Below, piece after piece: positions 1 to 13,198 of a DNA stretch of 64,000 nucleotides. The first letter of the stretch is position 1. Each line of letters opens with the position of its first letter. The notes below the pieces were generated by a model that searched no databases, was not told where the DNA came from, and was given only the letters and a program-made list of their open reading frames with translations. The position numbers were made by a program, and so were the translations under genes. The stretch is from Aquatica leii (lineage: Eukaryota > Arthropoda > Insecta > Coleoptera > Lampyridae): NCBI GenBank assembly GCA_035610365.1, contig CM069436.1, positions 9,166,937 through 9,230,936 of the forward strand. Reading direction: 5' to 3'.

Positions 1-640
1 TCACTTATTCTAAGATTTTTGACTTAAAGTTACATAGAAATTTGAAATTCTGCTAGTCACGCTTATCATGTTTATGGCACAACGATCGTAAAGATAATGA
101 TAACAAATGAAAATCTACTTGCTTTTTTTCCGGTACGATTCGTTTTGTGTACGTCACAGTCACAACACTGAGCAGACATCTTGTGAAATTCAATTTTATT
201 TTCAGTTTTTGCCGGTAAAGGGTGCTGCGTTAATATGTATACAGGAAATATACGGTCAAAAACGGATGATACTATTTAACGCGCGTAATTTGAAAATGGT
301 CGACATGAGGTAGTAGCCGGCTAACTGGCGCATTTACCCTATTACAAATTATGTAAATGTATATAAAAAAAAATTGGGTCGCTTAACAATTTTATTATTA
401 GAAAACTATATGATCAACATTTTTTAGCAATGATAACTATAATCTAATACTTATCAAATGTACTTGAAAATATTATCTGTTAAGGATTGACAAAACAGTT
501 ATTAACACTTACTTAGGAGTGTTTTATTTTTTTTATCAATTAGAAACATATTAGTTTATATTAAAGTAAACACTTTGATTTAAAAAGTAAATGCCTTTTT
601 TGTTTTTTGGGCGCAAAATTTTATCTGTATAGGTACTATA
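1..640. other. AT-rich flank upstream of matrixin gene 1
   Basis: No coding region is supported here. A 68-codon open frame at 107-313 has no recognisable motif and no neighbouring exon it could join, so I do not call it. The stretch from about 570 begins to resemble the upstream regions of the other matrixin genes (T-run, then a GATA-type site at 621-626). Confidence 0.5.
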
Positions 641-706
641 ATCGATATCGTGGTGCTAGGTTCACTATAAATACACTATCCAAAACTTAATTCTTCACTC
701 CAAAAA
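641..706 (+). promoter_or_regulatory. Core promoter of matrixin gene 1
   Basis: The box ATCGATATCGTGGTGCTAGG lies at 641-660 and TATAAAT at 666-672, 41 bp before the ATG at 707. Matrixin copies 3 and 4 have the same layout, with the box starting exactly 25 bp before the TATA in all three. A start 25-30 bp after the TATA would leave a leader of only about 10-15 nt; that is an inference from spacing. A TTATCT (GATA-type) site at 621-626 precedes the box. Confidence 0.7.
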
Positions 707-1857
707 ATGAACGCTCTAAGTTTAACTTTGATACTAACTTTATGCCAGCTGATTGTTTCGAGTCCTCTAGGACTAGAGAAAGGTGAGCATTAATTTTACT
801 AATTTTGTACTTTAATAGACTTTTTAGATCGGGAAATAAACGCAGTTAAGGAAAATGAAGATGTTGTACGTACAATTAAAAATTGTTTAAAATAAATAAA
901 TAAAATTAGTTTTTAGATTAATTACTTATTACGATTTGGTTACGTCGAAAAGGAAAGAAGCTACAATAAAGATCAAGTGAAAGAAGGATTGAAAAAGTTG
1001 CAGCAATTTTTTGGATTGCCTGTAACGGGAGTTGTAGATGACGCTACTTTAGAAGTAAGTTTGTAATTTTTTTTAAATGAAATTTATAATTATTTTAGTT
1101 AATCAAAAAACCACGATGCGGCGTACCAGATATAATGACAAATCACACAAGATATCTTATAGGCAGCGCAGGTTTTAAAAAGAAAAATATAACTTACAAG
1201 TACGTTATTTAATTGTATTTTAAAGTAATTTTTATTTGAATTTTTTTAGGTTTGGCAGGTACAGTCCAAAGGTAAGCAATGCCTCAGTTGACGCGGACGT
1301 AAAATTCGCTTTCGAATTGTGGGGAGCAAGCGGTGGTTTGACTTTTTCGATAGCTAACGCAAATGCTGATATATTGTTAGATTTTAAGAAAAAAGTACAT
1401 AACGATCGGTATGTAGAAACTACCTGTACCATTACTTTTTTAACGTTTTTCAAAACATTTAGGTATCATTTTGACGGACCTAACGGCGTATTAGCTCACG
1501 CTTTCAATCCACACGCAAGGTACTCTGGTGATGTACATTTTGACGAAGAAGAAGATTGGAAAATAATGACTGCTCCTTCTACAGGTGCGTGTAACTTACA
1601 AATATACAGCGTAAGTAAACGTTGTTTTGCAGGTATCGACTTCTTTAGTGTAACTCTTCACGAACTCGGACATTCTTTAGGACTTGGACACTCGACGGTT
1701 TCTTCAGCAGCTATGTATCCTAATTATCAGTACATTCCCAAAAGTCGTGGTTTAGACAACGACGATAAATTAGGAATTGCCGCTATTTACAGTGAGTTTT
1801 AAAATACTTCATACAAAAAAAATAATTCTTGATTTATTACTAGAAAAACAGCAATAA
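707..1857 (+). CDS. Secreted minimal matrix metalloproteinase (matrixin), copy 1
   Basis: Zinc endopeptidase, predicted secreted. Exons by GT-AG and phase: 707-782, 828-865, 917-1054, 1099-1199, 1250-1408, 1463-1584, 1633-1791, 1844-1857, giving 268 residues. Residues 1-20 form a hydrophobic signal peptide (MNALSLTLILTLCQLIVSS). Residues about 39-84 are a peptidoglycan-binding-like prodomain (INYLLRFGY), followed by the cysteine switch PRCGVPD, whose Cys would ligate the zinc until the propeptide is cut. The catalytic part has FDGPNGVLAHAF and [10 protein letters not shown] (structural zinc/calcium region), then [12 protein letters not shown] and a Met-turn AAMYP. It ends directly after the catalytic domain, with no hemopexin repeats, linker, membrane anchor or furin site. 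Exon 8 adds only KKQQ; reading through its intron instead would give a C-terminus ending SEF. All key residues are present. Substrate unknown. Confidence 0.9.
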
Positions 1858-2797
1858 TATGGATCGTCCATACAAAGATCAAGTGAAGATAGCTTACTGA
1901 AACTATATTGTCTTACCTAAGAATATTACTATTATTATCCTTTTGGAAAATGTTATTTTATTCTACAATCATTTCGATGCTTAAAATGTATAACATATAC
2001 GCAATTGTAAACTAACTGTTATTAAATATTTTGTCAAAACAAATTCAGTTGTATTTTTTCTACCTTTAATTAAATTTAATAAAACGAGGATTTAATAAAG
2101 ATAAGCATGGCGTACGAGAACTAAATATTTACGGTGGAAAATTATTAAGGGAAATTTCTGTCGTTGTGTATATTTTTTCTCTAATGTAATAACAATCATG
2201 CTTTTAAAAAAATACATCATAAATTAAAGTAACTTACGATTATATATTCAATTATGCATTCAGTATTTGAAAGTAACAAAATAATTGCTGAGTTTTCCAA
2301 CGTTTTACTTTAAATATAAATTTTGAGTAAATATTTATGTAATTTCTTTAGTAATTTTTTGTATTCTCGTGGTAGTTTTTCAAATAAACTTCATCCATCG
2401 TTATTACTATTTATTAGTAGACATTGCAAAGAATGTGTTTATGTTACAGAGTTAATAAAAATGTGATTTTAACTATTGCGTTTTCACCTAAAGTTTATGC
2501 TATAATTATAAACATTACAAATTAAAATTTAGAATGCAAAGTTAAAATGATCAATGAATATTTAAAATAATGGTGCTTTATTTGATTCACTATTACAGAT
2601 CGAGAACCTATAATGATTAAATTTATTTGCTATTAAATACACTGACACAAACTTAAGATAATAAGTTTCATGAATTTTTGTGGCGGGATATATAACTTAA
2701 CCTCAATAATATTGACTCACCCTGTAAATTACATTAAAATAATAACTGAAATCAATCAAAACAATAAAAATTAAAATAAATAGTAATAAATAAATAC
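1858..2797. other. AT-rich intergenic DNA
   Basis: No gene is seen. An AATAAA at 2078-2083 is a candidate polyadenylation signal for matrixin copy 1, about 220 bp past its stop. The phrase CACCCTGTAAAT near 2714 resembles the end motif of the short hairpin at 43526-43583 but has no partner nearby. Confidence 0.45.
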
Positions 2798-3268
2798 TGA
2801 AACGTTCGAGAAGTTATTTGCAAAGGCAAGAGCCTTCTAGAAGCTGTTATCCATCTTCTAGAAGATATACCGAAAAATAGCGAACACTCCAGTAGGATTT
2901 CCTTATGTCTATATATACCGACGGAACAATTCGTAGGTCAGTTATTGCTAGAATGCGAATACAACAGTGTTAAGAAGATTATCAAGTTGAAATAAATAAG
3001 TCGTTAGCACGCGTGTGAGATAAACCTACCGAGAATAATCGTGTACGTGATTTTTTTAGTGTAAACAAGTGTGAAATCCGAGGACGTTATCTTATCTTAA
3101 GTGTTAGTGTTATACAACGGTTATACATAAGTTAGTGTAAGTGTTTTCATTAAACATTATTAGATTTAATTAGTTTGGTTAATTTAAAAGTGTATATATT
3201 TCTAGAATAAGTAAACGTATTTTTAGTCGTTTTAAATAAATTAGTTTTTAATAAATAAATACGCAACA
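2798..3268 (+). mobile_element. Solo LTR of the Ty3/Gypsy family found at 45.7-50.9 kb
   Basis: Fossil. The sequence starts TGAAACGTTCGAGAAG and ends GCAACA, and it follows the reverse complement of the LTRs at 45680-46030 and 50595-50945 for most of its length, including the shared stretch around ATCGTAGGTCAGTTATTG. It is longer than those LTRs (471 versus 351 bp). ATAC stands directly on both sides (2794-2797 and 3269-3272), which fits a 4 bp target duplication. No internal sequence remains, so this is a recombination remnant. It is visibly older than the full element. Confidence 0.8.
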
Positions 3269-3272
3269 ATAC

Positions 3273-5480
3273 ATTTTTCTTACACTTTCTGAAATATAAA
3301 AATACAATATTTTATTTACATGGCTAAAATAACTTCCAACTACATACTCAGCAAATTGTTTTATTACCTTGTTTAAAAAAAATTGCATTTGCATTATTAA
3401 GTTTTAACGCTTATAAGAATCAATTAATAAAAATCATCAATTTATGCAATTTTTTACATAAATTTAAAATAGTATTCAAGTTAACCTTATTTAAATTACA
3501 ATTAAAATGCATAACTATTTTTTATAAAGACTTTAACATGACACTGTTTTTTCAACATATGTTATCGCATTTCACGAGGGTCTTTAGCACGCATATAATG
3601 TGCAAATTATTTATTTACTTCTATAATAAAAACAGGCATTTAAAATAAATACCGAATTAAAATTAAAGCAACTTATGATTATATATATTTGATTATATAT
3701 TTAGTATTCAAAAATAACAAAACAATTTAAATTTAGAATGTAAAGTTAAAATGAGAAATTAGTTAATAATAAATAAATAAGTTGAAATTTAATGCAATGT
3801 TAATAGATGTCATAAGTGTTAATAATGGTTTTCTCAATTGTTAATAGATAAGATTTAACAAATTATTTACAAGTATATTTGATCACTAAATTAATTATAA
3901 TTACTTGATAAACAATCTTAACCACACAGTGATTTATCTTTATTGTATTTAAATACATGGAATTTATGTTTAAATAAATATTTTAAGGTTGACTTAAAAT
4001 CATTTTCATCAATTTTATTAATTTATAAATAAATAAACAAATTTGATCTGACAGAACTTGATGTCTTGTGTGAAACTGTATGTCCTCAGGGTTCTCTAGA
4101 AACTTATTTATTAACTATCATTTATTCGGCATTTTTGAACTGTTTATCTAATTTTAAAAATCATTTTTTTAATAAGTGGTTTTATCAATTAACGATAAAA
4201 CTTCGGTTGCAGAAAATATGAACAAAAATATAATCGTTTTTGAGGTTTTAATGTAATGGCGTAATGAATTTATAACGCCCTTTCATTATGCTTCGGTTGT
4301 TATGTATATGTTTACGTATCTTGTACTCTAGACACAAATAATAATAAAAATATAAACTGTTTTTACGAAAAAATGAAATACTTATTAACTTTTTTATTGC
4401 AAAGGTACGTTCTTTATTCATGTATTGTATTTATATGCGCTGAATACAGAACTGCAATCAGATTTGCTGTGGTACGTCAGAGAAAAAAGTTAAGAGCGTG
4501 TCAAGGTGCTCAAGGGTAATTAACTGCGTTGAGTTGCTATTGTGAAAAATTTTTGGAAAAAGTAATGTGCGCACTTGAGAATAAAAATCCAGAAGGGTTC
4601 CAGTAGTATTTAAGAAGAAATTTGAACGGCTAGACGAACTACGAAGACAGCAACCGGCAGTCAGGAAAGTCTTAAAAGTACGTGACGACTGACGCTTCAT
4701 TTTATATTTGGTCATCACACTGTACCAGTTAGTTTAATTAAAACCTAGTTATATTTAATAATCGGATCTGAGTTAGATAGGAGTACATTAAGTGTGTGTG
4801 TCGAAGTAATTAAGTTATTTTCTGAATTGAGGTTGTTTTTAACTGAAAGTACCGTTCTCTTTTTATAAGGATAGTGTTATGTTGTATCGTTGGAAAGGGT
4901 GACCTGAGATTAGTTTTGTTGTAACTATAGGGGTTGTTTACGTAGAGTGGGTAGCTTCGTAGTGTTTTTGGGTCATTTCCTAAAATAGGACTTTTTAATA
5001 TCTATTTACCAATACCCCACAACCCCGATTTTAGTGCCTTTTTTATGATTAGTGACGTAACTTGTTTTTTTCTAAGTGCGTGTTGTTCGTTTTACAGTTT
5101 TATTTTATCTACAACTAGACTTTTAAAACGTTTAATCTTATGAGTGTTCTTATAGGGTTGGTTTTTTGGTACCTACCCACAGACGCACTCGTTTTTCTTA
5201 TTGATTCAATAATAAACTCAAGAAGAAGAAATCAGTTCCGCGGCATAAAGACCAATTATCTGCTGAACGACTGCAACGATAAAAATGGTTTTTTTTCTGT
5301 AATAATTAGTACCTTTTGAGATGCTTTTTTTGATACCTTAGTGCCTAAATAAAATTAAATTATTTCACGTGTGAACGAATTTGAAGTAACTTACCCAGGC
5401 TATAAAGAAAACTTTAAGTTTATTGGATTTACTTGAGCCTGGGTTTTTTTCTTTTCTTTGCTTTTCTGACTACCTGTAAG
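3273..5480. other. Non-coding AT-rich stretch before the R1-type LINE
   Basis: No supported gene. The stretch from about 4440 is less AT-rich than its surroundings and may be an old element or the 5' untranslated part of the following LINE. The open frame at 4458-4718 on the minus strand has no recognisable motif. Confidence 0.35.
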
Positions 5481-8400
5481 GTGGTACACTTTTTAATGTC
5501 GTGCTTTCTTCTGTTGTGACCAAAGGAAGCATAAATTCCTGCCTTTATACTCCCAAAAAGAACGACTCAGGTCCTTTAATGTCACCCAACATAGGAGTTC
5601 TTGATCTCATGTGGGACAACAAAAACTGCATGTCTGCGACCAAAAGAAAAAGATCCAAGATATTTAGCTCGGAAGGGGTTACAAATTTGTACAAGGTTGC
5701 TAGACTACTACAAGAAAAACTATTAAATTTGCTTAATGAGTTAGATAGAGTATCAAGATCGATGACAATGCTTACAAAAGAGTCAATCAATACAAAACGA
5801 GAAATAAAAGACAACGCGTCAAAATTCCGCAGTATGATCTGTCAATTCTTTACCACTCAGATAAGAAACATGATAAAAGCCAAACCTAGCGATTGAAAGT
5901 CGAAAGAAGCATTAGACTTTAGAACACCTGCAGAACCTGACCTATGCGTAAGATGCAAAGAAAGGAATCTTTGAGGAGGAACTAAAGAAAAAGAGGATAA
6001 GATAAGAACAGTGGCTCAACTGCGTCTACCAAGCGACTGACTGTTAAAGAGTCAGAAAAGAACAATAATCAGCTCTACTTAACTAATAATACAGAAAACT
6101 TAGAGAAAGATGATAGTAAGCAGCAGGTCGAATTCTCAAAATTAATTAAAGAGTGTTATCCTGATTCAGAGAATATAATCACCATTAAAACCATTAACAT
6201 TCTAAAAGATAACACTGAACAAGAGCAGAACACAATAATCAAATATAAAATAATAGGTGACGTCTCTAATCTAAACCATAAAACATGGGCTAAAACGACC
6301 TCGTTGAATCTGGGGAAAGCCAAGAACGGGACACAACCGGCAGGAATTCAGAACATACGGGTAATTGACACAGGTATCAACCCTCAGATCACCAGGAACC
6401 TGTGTGAGTTCATCTTTCGAGACTCATAGGTTATCGTTCATCTACCTAGGTGTACAACCTTAGAGAATGCTAATAAAAACAACGCTCCCAGACCAAAAAC
6501 AAGCTCCCAGATTATTAAGAATGATGGCAAATATTTTGCGGATCTCTTGAAAAGGGTGAAAGAAGCGTTAGGGTCCATTACTTTGTCTTCACTACCAAAA
6601 GCCGTTAAAACACCAAAAACGGCCATCTTCTAATAGCATCAGAGAACCAAAGCACACTGAATAACATTAAAGAAAAAGTGGATGCTGCAATGCAGGATAC
6701 GGTATGCACCATGAGCACACTCGGAAGAACGGTGCAGATATACAAGGTCACAACCGCCGAGGAAGTTGTAGAAGCTATAACTACAGTTATTGGTGTAACA
6801 ATGATAAAAAAAGTAAGACTTGGAAATCTCAGACCAGCAAGAGGAGGTACTCAGACGATAACAGTATCTAGTCTAACGCGGATTGCAGACATGCTTATTA
6901 ATAAAAAATATATTAGAGTTAGTCTAAACAGCTGCAAGGTAGTAGAGAAAGTAGACTCTGTCAAATTTTACAGATGCTGGGAAATTGGCCACTAGGTCAG
7001 CAAATACACAGGGATAAATAAAAACAGGCTATACCTACACTGAGAAAAAAAAACGCGAAAGCTGCATGTTCCGATGTAAAATTTTGTGTTATATGTGGTA
7101 CTCAGGGTGATGCCCTATAGTCTATGGTGTGTCCAAGTTTTAGAAAAGAAATACAAGATATAAGAAACTTCAGACAGATGCAGCAATAACTTAGTTAACC
7201 TATAACATCAGAATGGACTACACAACCAAAAAGAGTACTAACATTACGATTCTGCAAATAAACATCGGGCGTAAAAGAGAAGCACAATTCTTAGTCTTTA
7301 TTATCCTCGAAAAATGCAGGCTGACGTCGTTTTCATCAGTGAACTGAGTATTAAATAAACTACAACTACAAATACCATCATGAACAAAGACCTCCAAACT
7401 GCAATCTACATTAGAGACGAAATAAGCTCTGGAGCAAAAACTACCTCAAGGAAATATTATACCATACTCCAATTACAGAATATAACCTTTTTCAACTGCT
7501 GCGTTTCTCCAAACGTAAAAGGTCTTGAATTAACTACACTGATCAAATATAGTAGCAAAGAAAGAAACAACAAGAACAGTCCCGTCATCATCGCGGGAGA
7601 TTTTAACGCCAAAGAAACAGAGTGGGCGCAAAACAAACAAACAATTGAGGCAATTTGCTACTAGGTTGGATCGTAGTGGAAAACCTAGTCATCTTAAATT
7701 TAGGGTCTGCACCAACTTTTGAGTCGGGCAACAAGAAGTCACGGATACATGTCATTTTCTGCTTGGAACTAGTAGCCCAAAGAGTGAGTTTGTGGTCAGT
7801 CTTAAACGCGGTAAGCACAAATATATGAAAATGACTACGCCAAAGAAAGTGAAAAACCCGCTGAAAAACAAATAATTTAGATAAGAAAAAGCTAATTAGA
7901 ACACTAGAAGCGATACCACCACTCTTAATAAAACAATGTTTCTCGCGTGCTCACAAAGCATGTCTCGCTCAAAAAGAGGGAAACAGCACAATGCTATGTA
8001 CTGGTGGTCTGAACACCTTGAACGTTTACGTAAAACTTGCAGGAACAACTATCGGTTGGTTATGAGAAGCAGGAAGAAAGGTGTTCCTCCACACATATGG
8101 AAAACTTTTAAAAGAAGCAGGGTTGAGTACAAAAAGGCTATTAATGCGGCAAAAAGGAAGACCTGAGAAGGCATGTGCAATGAACTTGAAAATAACTCCT
8201 GGAGCACCGCGTACAGAATAGTCACCAAAAAACTAAAACTCAAGAAAGACAGAAAGGCGCTTAACGCCAAAGAGGCAACAAAGTCATAACACAACTATTT
8301 CCAAAACAGTCTATAAGAACTTGGCACTTTGGTATCACCACCTTGCCACCACCTTTTACTAAAGAAAAGCTGAAGAAAACAATCTCTAAATTGAGTACAA

Positions 8401-9100
8401 AAAGGCACCTGACCAAGATGGAATTCCAAATAAAGTAATAAAAATTATTGCAACAGAATTTTCGGAACAATTATTGACCATTTTAAATCAAGAACTTTAT
8501 AAGGGCACTTTTCCAAACTCGTGAAAAACTTCAGACCTAGTTCTCGTGCCAAAAAGGCCAAATAGCTTTTGACCGACTTGCCTGATAAACAACTTAGCCA
8601 AAATCTATAAACGGTTGCTACTGGTTAAAATCGCAAGGGAAATAGAAAGTCATCGTGGATTATTCGCTTTCACCAAGAGTAAATCTACGGATGCACTCCT
8701 CAGAATTAGAGACCTGGCAATGGCGGCTAGAACCGGTACGTGGAGAAAGAGGAATATTAGTGCCATAGTGCTCATGGATATAAAAAACGCCTTTAATTTA
8801 GTGCCTTGGGTGCTCTTAATTGAAAAAATGCGGAAGAAAGGTATAAATGCCCACATAATTAAAATTGTTGCTAATTACCTAACAAATGGATACATTACAT
8901 ACACAGATGATAGAAACGACAGTGTATAACATTATATGACGTGCGGAGTTTCCCAGAGTTTTTTTCCTGAACCCGAATCTTTGGAACATCTTTCACGATT
9001 ATCTGCTCTATACCCAACTTCCAAGACAAGTTCAACTTACCGCGTTTGCCGACAACCTGGCGATTTTTGGTCAAGGTAGCAACGCAAAAGCGCTCACACG
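5481..9100 (+). mobile_element. R1-clade-like non-LTR retrotransposon, decayed and cut off inside the reverse transcriptase
   Basis: From 5501 there is a Gag-like ORF1 whose end carries zinc-knuckle remnants (FYRCWEIGH at about 6970, then CVICGTQG near 7088), as in R1/TRAS-type LINEs. ORF2 follows: an AP-endonuclease piece containing VIIAGDFNAKETEW (7584-7625), a linker with YWWSEHLERLRK (about 8000-8035), and reverse transcriptase fragments with KSKSTDAL, IVLMDIKNAFN and a changed active-site region read as TAFADNLAIFGQG (FADD expected) near 9040. The frame moves several times and stops are frequent, so the element is dead. It ends abruptly at 9100, where matrixin exon 3 sequence begins, without a poly(A) tail; this is a rearrangement junction rather than a normal LINE 3' end. 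The 5' limit is uncertain. Confidence 0.75.
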
Positions 9101-9440
9101 AACGGGAGTTGCAGATGACGATACTTTAGAGATACGTTTTTTATTCTTTTAAATAAAATTTGTACGTACCATTAATTTTAGTTAATGAAAAAACCACGAT
9201 GTGGCGTATCAGATATAAGGACAATTCACACACGATTTGTGATAGGAAGCGCAGGCTTTGATAAAAAAAATTATTACTTATAAATACATTTTTTGGTTTT
9301 ATATTAAAATAATTTTTAATTAACGTTTAAACGTTTTTTTAGGTTTGGCAGGTATAGTCCAAACATAAGTAGCGCTGCGGTTGACGCGGACGTAAAACGC
9401 TTTAGGAATGTGGGCACAAGACTCTCACGTGACTTTTACC
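9101..9440 (+). pseudogene. Matrixin pseudogene fragment (exons 3-5)
   Basis: It begins in the middle of exon 3 (the equivalent of TGVADDATLE). It keeps the intron, exon 4 (about 9181-9282, with PRCGVSD in place of PRCGVPD) and the start of exon 5 with FGRYSP at about 9344-9360. A small deletion breaks the frame in exon 5 at about 9397, and similarity ends near 9440 before the metal-binding half. The upstream edge is fused to the R1-type LINE at 9100/9101. It is not closest to any one copy; some positions follow copy 1 (GSAGF) and others copies 3 and 4. It cannot encode a protease. Confidence 0.85.
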
Positions 9441-12400
9441 AAATATTGCAACCTAAATAAGTGTGGTTGGTAAAATGCGTTGGTTAACTATTTGTGTCAT
9501 TAGATGTTGTCGAAAATTTGATTTACCTACATGCTTAAGATTGCCGTATGCGATCCATTCTAATTTATCGTCCTTTGTACCTAATATTGTTGGCTTTAGT
9601 TTTTCGTGTCCGACATTTGGCGGAATTCATTTTTTGGTTGACGTTTGCTGTAAATAGATTGGTTAGTAGAAACCTTGTCCGCTCAATCACAGGTAAATTC
9701 CTTTAATTTAATTTTACCTCGTTGTTGTTAATACGTTTTAGCTATTGAATAAAATGCAGATCTACTTAGATTGAAAGAGTTAAATCATTTTTTTTTCTAC
9801 GCAATTACTCACAGGTAATGGCTACCGGACGCCAGATTGCTCTTGTCAATGAAACATGTTTTACAGCAAATTTGGCGAAGGTTTCCTGTGGTTTGAACAC
9901 TCCCACACCTAGGCAGTAAGAGTAAAATTTATTATTATTTTCCTGCTTATGGTGTCCCATATCTAGCAGGCCGATTCAGTCAGGTATAATTACTGTGAGA
10001 TTGATGACCTCAAGTGTTCACTCGAATTGGGCGTTGATCAGTTGTGGTTACTTGTTGAGTGTTGTTTTTTTGCCTTACGCTTCAATGTCATTAATTTATT
10101 TGTAACTGTGTTACGTAATTTATCTACATTTCTATTATCTATTAAACCTTAAGCGTTTTTAAAGCTGAAAAATACCTAAGGGGCTACTCTTTGCAGTAAT
10201 CAAGATCCTCGACTTGGAGAGACTAAGGGTACGTTTGGACCCACTACAACGTCAACAAAATAGACAATGCAACAAAGCAATATATATTTTAGAACAATAA
10301 TATGTACTATGATAAAATGATTTAACAACAGTTAGCCATAGCATACTCAAAACATCTCCCTAAGATTTGTAACGGTTAAATTTTAACTTGCAATTTTGTC
10401 ATCGCCAACGTATGAATACCTGACCTCGAAAAATTGGGTTGAGTCTTATGTTGTCAGATGGTGCAAGTTGTAGTTGATTTTCCAAAGACATTTTCGGTAA
10501 CTTTTGATTTTTGTCACGTTAAGTACGGTGTGTGTGTCGACGTTAAAACGCAAAAAGATTGGTAAAAGAATGAGATTTTGTCAGCAATCGACATCTGGTT
10601 TATAGATGCTTTTCTTTTAGTAAAATCTGAAACTAATCTTTTGAATGTGTGAGTCAAGGGACGACGCACAGATATATTTCTGATCAGCACATATTGTAGG
10701 TTAGTATTTACACGTGGTGAACGTTGTATTGAGATGCAAACTGTTTCTTGTTATTTTAGTTTTTAGGGCGTACTCCGGTAATTAAAATTTTACGGCGTAC
10801 TCCATTAATTAAGCTTCTATGGCGTACTCCTGTAATTAAGTTTCCACGGCATACTTATCTTCTATAATTAAACTTGTATGGCATGCTTCGGTAATTCAGC
10901 TTTGATGGCATATTCCTGTACGTAAGTGGAGGTGTTCTAATTACGACGGAGTTCTTGCAAAGATATTTCCTTTCAAATTATTTCAACGGTGAATAAAACG
11001 GGGAACGAACGCTGTATCAACCGTAACTTGATCGGTTCTGTTGGGGGTCTTTCAGATCGCTTCTCGCTTATAACAATTTAACTGTGTTCGTCGATTGTCA
11101 GAATGTTTAACGTAACGAATTAATTAGTGTAATTATAAACAATGTTCTTTGTTATGTGCGCTTAGTAAATGGTTATCTTTGCTCCGGTTACAAGATTATC
11201 ACTTAACTTTTATAATTTAGCTTTTATTAATTTTAATATTATAATAAATGTAAAGAGATTGGAAGTACGCGTCGAAGTTTGATGTGATGTTACCGGGTGA
11301 TTCATCCTATGTAAATATCTGACTCGCAAGCTTAACATCAAAGCCACGGGCGGATTATAAAGTATTTTCTTCCAGGGTCTACTTTAGACTTGTTTTGTAT
11401 TTTCCATATTTGTGTCATAAGTATAACGATACTAGTGGCGTAGCTACAGAAACAGTAAACCACGACAATACGACTCTTGTCTTCATTTTCTTTTGTGAAG
11501 GTCGGTTGTGGTAGATAAACGAGACAACAAAAAAAAATTAGAAATTTTTAAACGAAACTGTCATTTTCTTATTTAGAACAAGTGTTGTATTTCTTAATGT
11601 ACTTTGGGGATTGCGGGTCTGGGATTTCTTTTTCTCTAGCCTCTACGTTCAGTACATTACTTATCTGTAATAAAAGGTGGCGCAAAGAGCTTATCGAAAG
11701 AGTACTTTTTTTCTAATTATCCGACCCACGACCATCTGCGCAAAGCTAGCCAAACATATACAGTTGTAATTTTTTCTCAATTTCCAATTTGTACGTTACA
11801 GATTGCGAAAAATTAAACTGATAGATATACAATCGTAGTATCACAAAGATGCTGTTATTTGCTCCGATTATTTATATACACAAAGCACGCTAAATTTTTA
11901 AGAATCTTTTATAATTAACAGATGTGTTACCAAGTCTTTGGGATTACTTGTCCCAGCATAAAATATTGAAACAATGTATTAGATTTGGCCATCTAGCAAA
12001 TCTTTTACGTGATAAATGTTCATTATCAAAAGATTAAAACAGTTTTTAGTTCAGAACGATGGTATTGAAACCACCAATTCTATAACTTTAATTTTACATT
12101 ACCTTTTTAGTTCGTAAAGGTCTATTTCTAAAAATAATTACAAACTACCCATTAGACATTTCCAAATTTGTAAGTCACTGCCACATGTTATTCTGTTACA
12201 CTTCCTAAAAAAACGTTTTTGTCAGATGTTAGTATCGTTGTATTCCTCGACAGAACTTGACGGCATTGTTAACAATTCAGGCTTCGACAGGAATAAATTT
12301 TATTTATTTAAGTACTAGATGCAAAAACAAAATCCTGTAAATAATTGATACTTTTTAAACTGATCTAGCTCATTTACATTTAATTTTTCTTGAAATTAAT

Positions 12401-13188
12401 GTATTAAAAAAATAAAAGCACGTAAATTATACTTACTATTTTTGTAAATAAAGATGAATAGCTAAAAGAAAACAAAAGCTTTGAATGAAACTTGCTGTCC
12501 AGACTCTGCATTTTTTTGGTAAAATAAATGTTATTAAACTGGTAGTATAATATACAGGTAAAATACAATGCGCCGGCGTTGGTTACTGCTTTGCGCGAAC
12601 ATTTGGTTTTTTATATCTTTTTATCTGACAATCAGTTCTTTAGTTATCGCACTGTAGTTCAAAAGCCTAAATAATCGATAAATCATAATCGTAACGTACA
12701 GATTTTTAAGTTGCTGATATAAGCAGATACTACAAATATATTATCTCCAAATTTATCAGCAAACTTATCTTAGCTATCAGAACATTCGTACTTAAACACA
12801 ATCTGATTGGAATACGAATTAAATTTTTATTTAAAAAAATTTAACCAAGTTGACTCTAAAGCAAAACTTTAGGCAAAAGTTGTTACATAAAATGCAGGTA
12901 AAAGCAACAATTACCCAAAGAATTCTAGTCCACAAGAAGATTTTTTTATTGCATTCTTTTGTTAAGGTAGATTATAAAACTTTACCAAAAAAATATGATT
13001 TTTTAAATTTACCAAATGGTTTTTTTTTCTTATATTAAAAAATAATTATTTAACAAATGACGCATTTTGAATGTTTGAAAATAATTTTTGTTACCTACAA
13101 ATTTATCTATAATTTATGCAATGTTTCAAGCAATTACGATTTTAGCAACATTTTATCAAAAATATTAAAAAATGTTAAAAAAATGAGT
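9441..13188. other. Long stretch without a recognisable gene
   Basis: Apart from the tandem repeat at 10767-10920, nothing can be named. Open frames such as 9463-9657 and 12850-13038 are short, of low complexity and without motifs. Base composition shifts from about 45% GC-like patches near 9800-10250 to strongly AT-rich sequence after 11500, which suggests several old insertions of unknown type. Confidence 0.4.
10767..10920. repeat. Degenerate minisatellite, period about 27 bp, six units
   Basis: GGCGTACTCC or close variants (GGCATACTTA, GGCATGCTTC, GGCATATTCC) recur at about 10767, 10794, 10820, 10848, 10879 and 10907. Most units are followed by a GTAATTAA-type phrase. The unit length varies by a few bases and the array is decayed. 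Confidence 0.75.
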
Positions 13189-13198
13189 TAGAGTCCTC

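Noticed and set aside
107-313. 68-codon open frame upstream of matrixin gene 1
   Set aside because: No motif, no splice partner and composition like the surrounding AT-rich DNA.
1236-1802. Single 188-codon open frame as a complete gene
   Set aside because: It reads through two short GT-AG introns; the spliced model keeps the metalloprotease alignment and matches the other copies exon for exon.
4458-4718. Minus-strand open frame of 86 codons
   Set aside because: No recognisable family; short and isolated next to a decayed LINE.
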